A DNA stretch of 8,500 nt from Caryophanales bacterium UBA6414 (GTDB taxonomy: Bacteria > Bacillota_I > Bacilli_A > RF39 > UBA660). The stretch lies in the NCBI GenBank assembly GCA_002438545.1, contig DJPK01000015.1, forward strand, positions 567 to 9,066. Direction: 5' to 3'. Positions 6,648 through 8,500 of this stretch are shown here, piece by piece (position 1 is the first letter of the stretch; each line of letters starts with the position of its first letter). The notes beneath the pieces were generated by a model. The model saw only the letters and a list, made by a program, of their open reading frames with translations. It ran no database searches and had not been told where the DNA came from. A program made the position numbers and the translations under genes.

Positions 6648-6858
6648 AAGCGGTTTTCTTGTCAAAACCATATTTTTTATTAAATTTATCTACTTGACCC
6701 TTTCTACTTGATGTACTTTGTGTACCTGTATAGAATGGGTGGCATTTAGAACAAACTTCAACGTTTATTTCACTTTTTGTAGATTTAGTTTTAAATGTAT
6801 TACCACAAGCACATGTTACTGTTGCTTCTACATAATTTGGATGAATATTTTTCTTCAT
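6646..6858 (-). CDS. rpmE: 50S ribosomal protein L31, zinc-binding type
   Basis: A 70-residue ribosomal protein of the large subunit. It starts MKKNIHPNY and carries CAC (16-18) and CSKC (36-39), giving the CxC...CxxC set of the zinc-containing L31 form. These are followed by HPFYTG and the C-terminal FNKKYG, which closely match B. subtilis RpmE. The start is ATG at 6858, with AAGGAG upstream; an in-frame ATG at 6891 lies beyond that binding site, inside the leader palindrome. It is a single-gene transcript: a strong promoter lies across the end of the SGNH gene and a strong terminator overlaps its stop. The leader of about 48 bases holds a 14-base palindrome, which may serve autoregulation. 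In B. subtilis rpmE follows rho and murAB; here the SGNH gene is in between. Confidence 0.95.
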   Translation of the reverse strand: MKKNIHPNYVEATVTCACGNTFKTKSTKSEINVEVCSKCHPFYTGTQSTSSRKGQVDKFNKKYGFDKKTA

Positions 6859-6877
6859 TATTTTCTCTCCTTCCGCC

Positions 6878-6891
6878 ATGACAAATGTCAT
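6878..6891 (-). promoter_or_regulatory. Palindrome in the rpmE leader
   Basis: ATGACA-TT-TGTCAT is a perfect palindrome 19 bases before the rpmE start and just upstream of its AAGGAG. As RNA it can form a 5-bp hairpin with an AUUU loop. L31 leaders are known as autoregulatory elements in several phyla, and this could be one. It does not match the Bacillus Zur box. Confidence 0.4.
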
Positions 6892-6912
6892 AGTAATTTA
6901 AATACAATTGGT

Positions 6913-6941
6913 ATTATATCAGTAATTTTTGATTTTTTCAA
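6913..6941 (-). promoter_or_regulatory. Strong sigma-A promoter of rpmE
   Basis: Reading leftwards, TTGAAA (6936-6941), 17 bases, then TATAAT (6913-6918) with a TG extension. The -35 box and most of the spacer lie inside the last codons of the SGNH gene. The start point would be near 6906. Confidence 0.8.
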
Positions 6942-7584
6942 CTATTTTTTTATAAATTTGCTGATATCCTAACTTATTTGGATATATTTTATTATCATTT
7001 TGGAAGTATATTTTATCATTTAGGATACTATTTAGTGGTATATAAGTGTATCCTTCTTTAAGACAGAGATTTTTTAATTTTATATTAGCATAGTTAAATA
7101 TATCTTGATTATTGTTAGTAATATTATAGTATCCTAAGACAAAAACTTGTTTGTGGTTATATTTATTTATTTCATGAAATAGTTTTGACATATCTTCCAT
7201 CATTTCATCTATATAAGAATATATATTATCAGTATTAATAGTTAATTTATAATATAATTCATTCATACCTATAGATAGGGTTATAATATCTGATTCTTTT
7301 AATAGTTTGTGAATAGATAATGGTTTATTGTTAACTATTTCTTCTTCATTATATTCAATTATCCTTAGTAAATCAGTTATTCGATAATCATTATTTGTAT
7401 AAGTAGTATTATATGATGATAACTTATTTTTACTTTCTAAATATTCTTTTAAATAGTAGGTATAAGTATTATCTTTAGATAAGCCATCACCAATAGATAG
7501 ATAAGATAATTTATTATTAATAGTTAATTTATAGATAAGATAACATGATAGAAAAAGAACTAATATAAATATTATTTTTTTCAT
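6919..7584 (-). CDS. Membrane-anchored SGNH/GDSL-fold protein lacking the catalytic triad
   Basis: A 221-aa protein with an N-terminal membrane anchor (about 4-20) and an extracytoplasmic SGNH-like domain. Block I reads YLSIGDGLSKD (28-38), so the catalytic Ser of GDS is Gly34. Block III reads LSIGMNEL (103-110) and keeps the oxyanion Asn108. In block V the usual DxxHPN...GY reads NKIYPNKLGY (198-207), so the Asp position is Asn198 and the His is Tyr201. The block II Gly is also not evident. The fold is recognisable, but hydrolysis by the usual mechanism is unlikely; it may bind glycan or peptidoglycan. Cys14 does not sit in a good lipobox. It begins 28 bases after the murA stop with a strong AAGGAG site, so it shares the murA message. 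The frame is intact over the whole length, which argues against a decaying gene. Function unknown. Confidence 0.7.
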   Translation of the reverse strand: MKKIIFILVLFLSCYLIYKLTINNKLSYLSIGDGLSKDNTYTYYLKEYLESKNKLSSYNTTYTNNDYRITDLLRIIEYNEEEIVNNKPLSIHKLLKESDIITLSIGMNELYYKLTINTDNIYSYIDEMMEDMSKLFHEINKYNHKQVFVLGYYNITNNNQDIFNYANIKLKNLCLKEGYTYIPLNSILNDKIYFQNDNKIYPNKLGYQQIYKKIVEKIKNY

Positions 7585-7612
7585 AGGAATATCTCCTTAT
7601 ATTTAAATATAT

Positions 7613-8500
7613 TTATATTAGTTCTATTTTAGCACCTACGGATTTTAACTTTTCGACTATTTTATCATAACCTCTTAAGATATAGTTAATATTATCGATT
7701 GTTGTTGTGCCTTCGGCGATTAGGGCGGCAACTAGTAGTGAGGCACCTCCTCTTAAATCAGTTGAACAAACATCAGCGCCATGTAATTTAGTTATACCAT
7801 ATATTTTGGCTTGTTTGTTATCACTAGATACTTTGGCTTTTAGGCCCATTTTTTCTAATTCTTTAATGTTTTGGAATCTATTTTCATAGATAGTTTCTTC
7901 GATTGTTGAACAACCTTGACATGTTGATAAATATGGAGTCATTATTTGTTGTAAATCAGTTGGGAATCCGGGATAAATGAGGGTTGTAATATCGATTTTT
8001 TTATGCTTAGTTGTGTTATTAATTTGGACATAATCGGGTCCTATCTCCATATCAACACCAGACTCTTTTAATTTAGATGTTAATGATTCTAAATGACTCG
8101 GAATTAGTTTTGATACTTTTAGATTTTCTCCTATTAGGCTAGCAATAATTATATATGTACCGGCTTCAATACGATCAGGTATTACTTCGTGATACGCTTT
8201 ATGAAGTTTGTTTACTCCTTCTATTTGGATAATACTTGTGCCAGCACCGGTTATTTTAGCACCCATATTATTTAAGAATGTTGCAATATTACTTATTTCA
8301 GGTTCTTTAGCAGCATTTTCAATAGTAGTAGTACCATTGGCTTTAACAGCCGCTAGCATAATGTTAATAGTTGCACCAACACTTGGAAAATCTAAGTATA
8401 TTTTATTACCTTTTAATTCTTTAGCTTCAATTAAAAAATAATCATCTTTTTCTTCAATAGTAGCTCCTAATAATTCAAAACCTTTTAAATGTAGATTAAT
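7613..8500 (-). CDS. murA: UDP-N-acetylglucosamine 1-carboxyvinyltransferase, MurA2/MurZ (MurAB) type, C-terminal part
   Basis: Cytosolic enzyme of the first committed step of peptidoglycan synthesis, moving enolpyruvate from PEP to UDP-GlcNAc; target of fosfomycin. The visible 295 residues are open to the right edge, beginning INLHLKGFELLGA, which corresponds to about residue 122 of E. coli MurA. The missing part holds Lys22 and the reactive Cys115. Visible motifs include DFPSVGATINIM, ENAAKEPEI, IPDRIEAGT, YPGFPTDLQQ (with the Asp matching E. coli Asp305), DLRGGASL and LRGYDK (matching Arg371 and Arg397). The ATINIM text and the HLESLTSKL stretch resemble B. subtilis MurAB rather than MurAA (ATENIM), from memory. 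The C-terminus is complete. The SGNH gene follows after 28 bases without a visible terminator. Confidence 0.93.
   Translation of the reverse strand: MNLHLKGFELLGATIEEKDDYFLIEAKELKGNKIYLDFPSVGATINIMLAAVKANGTTTIENAAKEPEISNIATFLNNMGAKITGAGTSIIQIEGVNKLHKAYHEVIPDRIEAGTYIIIASLIGENLKVSKLIPSHLESLTSKLKESGVDMEIGPDYVQINNTTKHKKIDITTLIYPGFPTDLQQIMTPYLSTCQGCSTIEETIYENRFQNIKELEKMGLKAKVSSDNKQAKIYGITKLHGADVCSTDLRGGASLLVAALIAEGTTTIDNINYILRGYDKIVEKLKSVGAKIELI

Noticed and set aside
6878..6891. Zur operator in front of rpmE
   Set aside because: The palindrome is ATGACA-TT-TGTCAT, not the 7-1-7 TCGTAAT-type box, and Zur normally controls the zinc-free L31 paralogue, not this zinc-binding form.
6718..6972. Plus-strand open frame across rpmE and its promoter
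   Set aside because: It is antisense to L31 and crosses its promoter and leader; the cysteine-rich start is only the complement of the L31 text.
7530..7584. Lipoprotein signal on the SGNH protein (Cys14)
   Set aside because: The residues before Cys14 are Phe-Leu-Ser, which is a poor lipobox; a plain membrane anchor is more likely.
7707..8441. Plus-strand open frames opposite murA
   Set aside because: The minus-strand frame is clearly MurA along its whole length; these frames have no independent support.

Overview
The window is AT-rich (roughly 30% GC by eye), uses the standard bacterial code (TGG for Trp, TAA or TAG stops, one GTG start), and has strong AGGAGGTGAT-like ribosome binding sites and TG-extended -10 boxes. 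SpoIID, SpoIIQ, an Mbl-type MreB and a YwzB/DUF1146 protein together point to a low-GC Gram-positive of the Bacilli/Erysipelotrichia side of the Firmicutes, possibly a compact gut lineage. The sporulation genes suggest a spore former or the descendant of one. Genus cannot be told from this sequence.

Layout, right to left because nearly everything is on the minus strand. At the right edge is the C-terminal two thirds of a MurA2/MurZ-type enolpyruvyl transferase. It is followed by a membrane-anchored SGNH-fold protein that lacks its catalytic residues, ribosomal protein L31 (rpmE, own promoter and terminator), rpiB overlapping a small DUF1146 membrane protein, spoIID, spoIIQ (terminator at its stop codon) and mbl (own extended -10). 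The only plus-strand gene, a membrane-tethered thioredoxin-like protein, converges on mbl through a shared terminator. It diverges from a Tad/Flp-type pilus or secretion operon running leftwards: cpaB-like, tadA/cpaF-like ATPase, tadB-like (cut by the left edge).

From memory of the Bacillus subtilis map, the core genes here (mbl, spoIIQ, spoIID, ywzB, rpiB, rpmE, murAB) occur in the same order and relative direction as in B. subtilis, where they are spread over several tens of kilobases. The window therefore looks like a collapsed version of that region. The atp operon, glyA, upp, murAA, rho and spoIIID are missing from between these genes. The genes serve peptidoglycan precursor synthesis (MurA), peptidoglycan processing and the mother cell-forespore channel in engulfment (SpoIID, SpoIIQ), elongation (Mbl), translation (L31) and the pentose phosphate pathway (RpiB).

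I see no tRNA, rRNA, CRISPR array, transposase or gene-free stretch over 300 bases; the longest gaps are about 120 bases. The most notable points are the collapsed synteny, the SGNH protein with all three catalytic positions changed, a perfect 10-bp inverted repeat that would bury the spoIIQ ribosome binding site, and the small Tad operon without an adjacent cpaE/tadZ gene. I do not see convincing evidence of an entirely new system.
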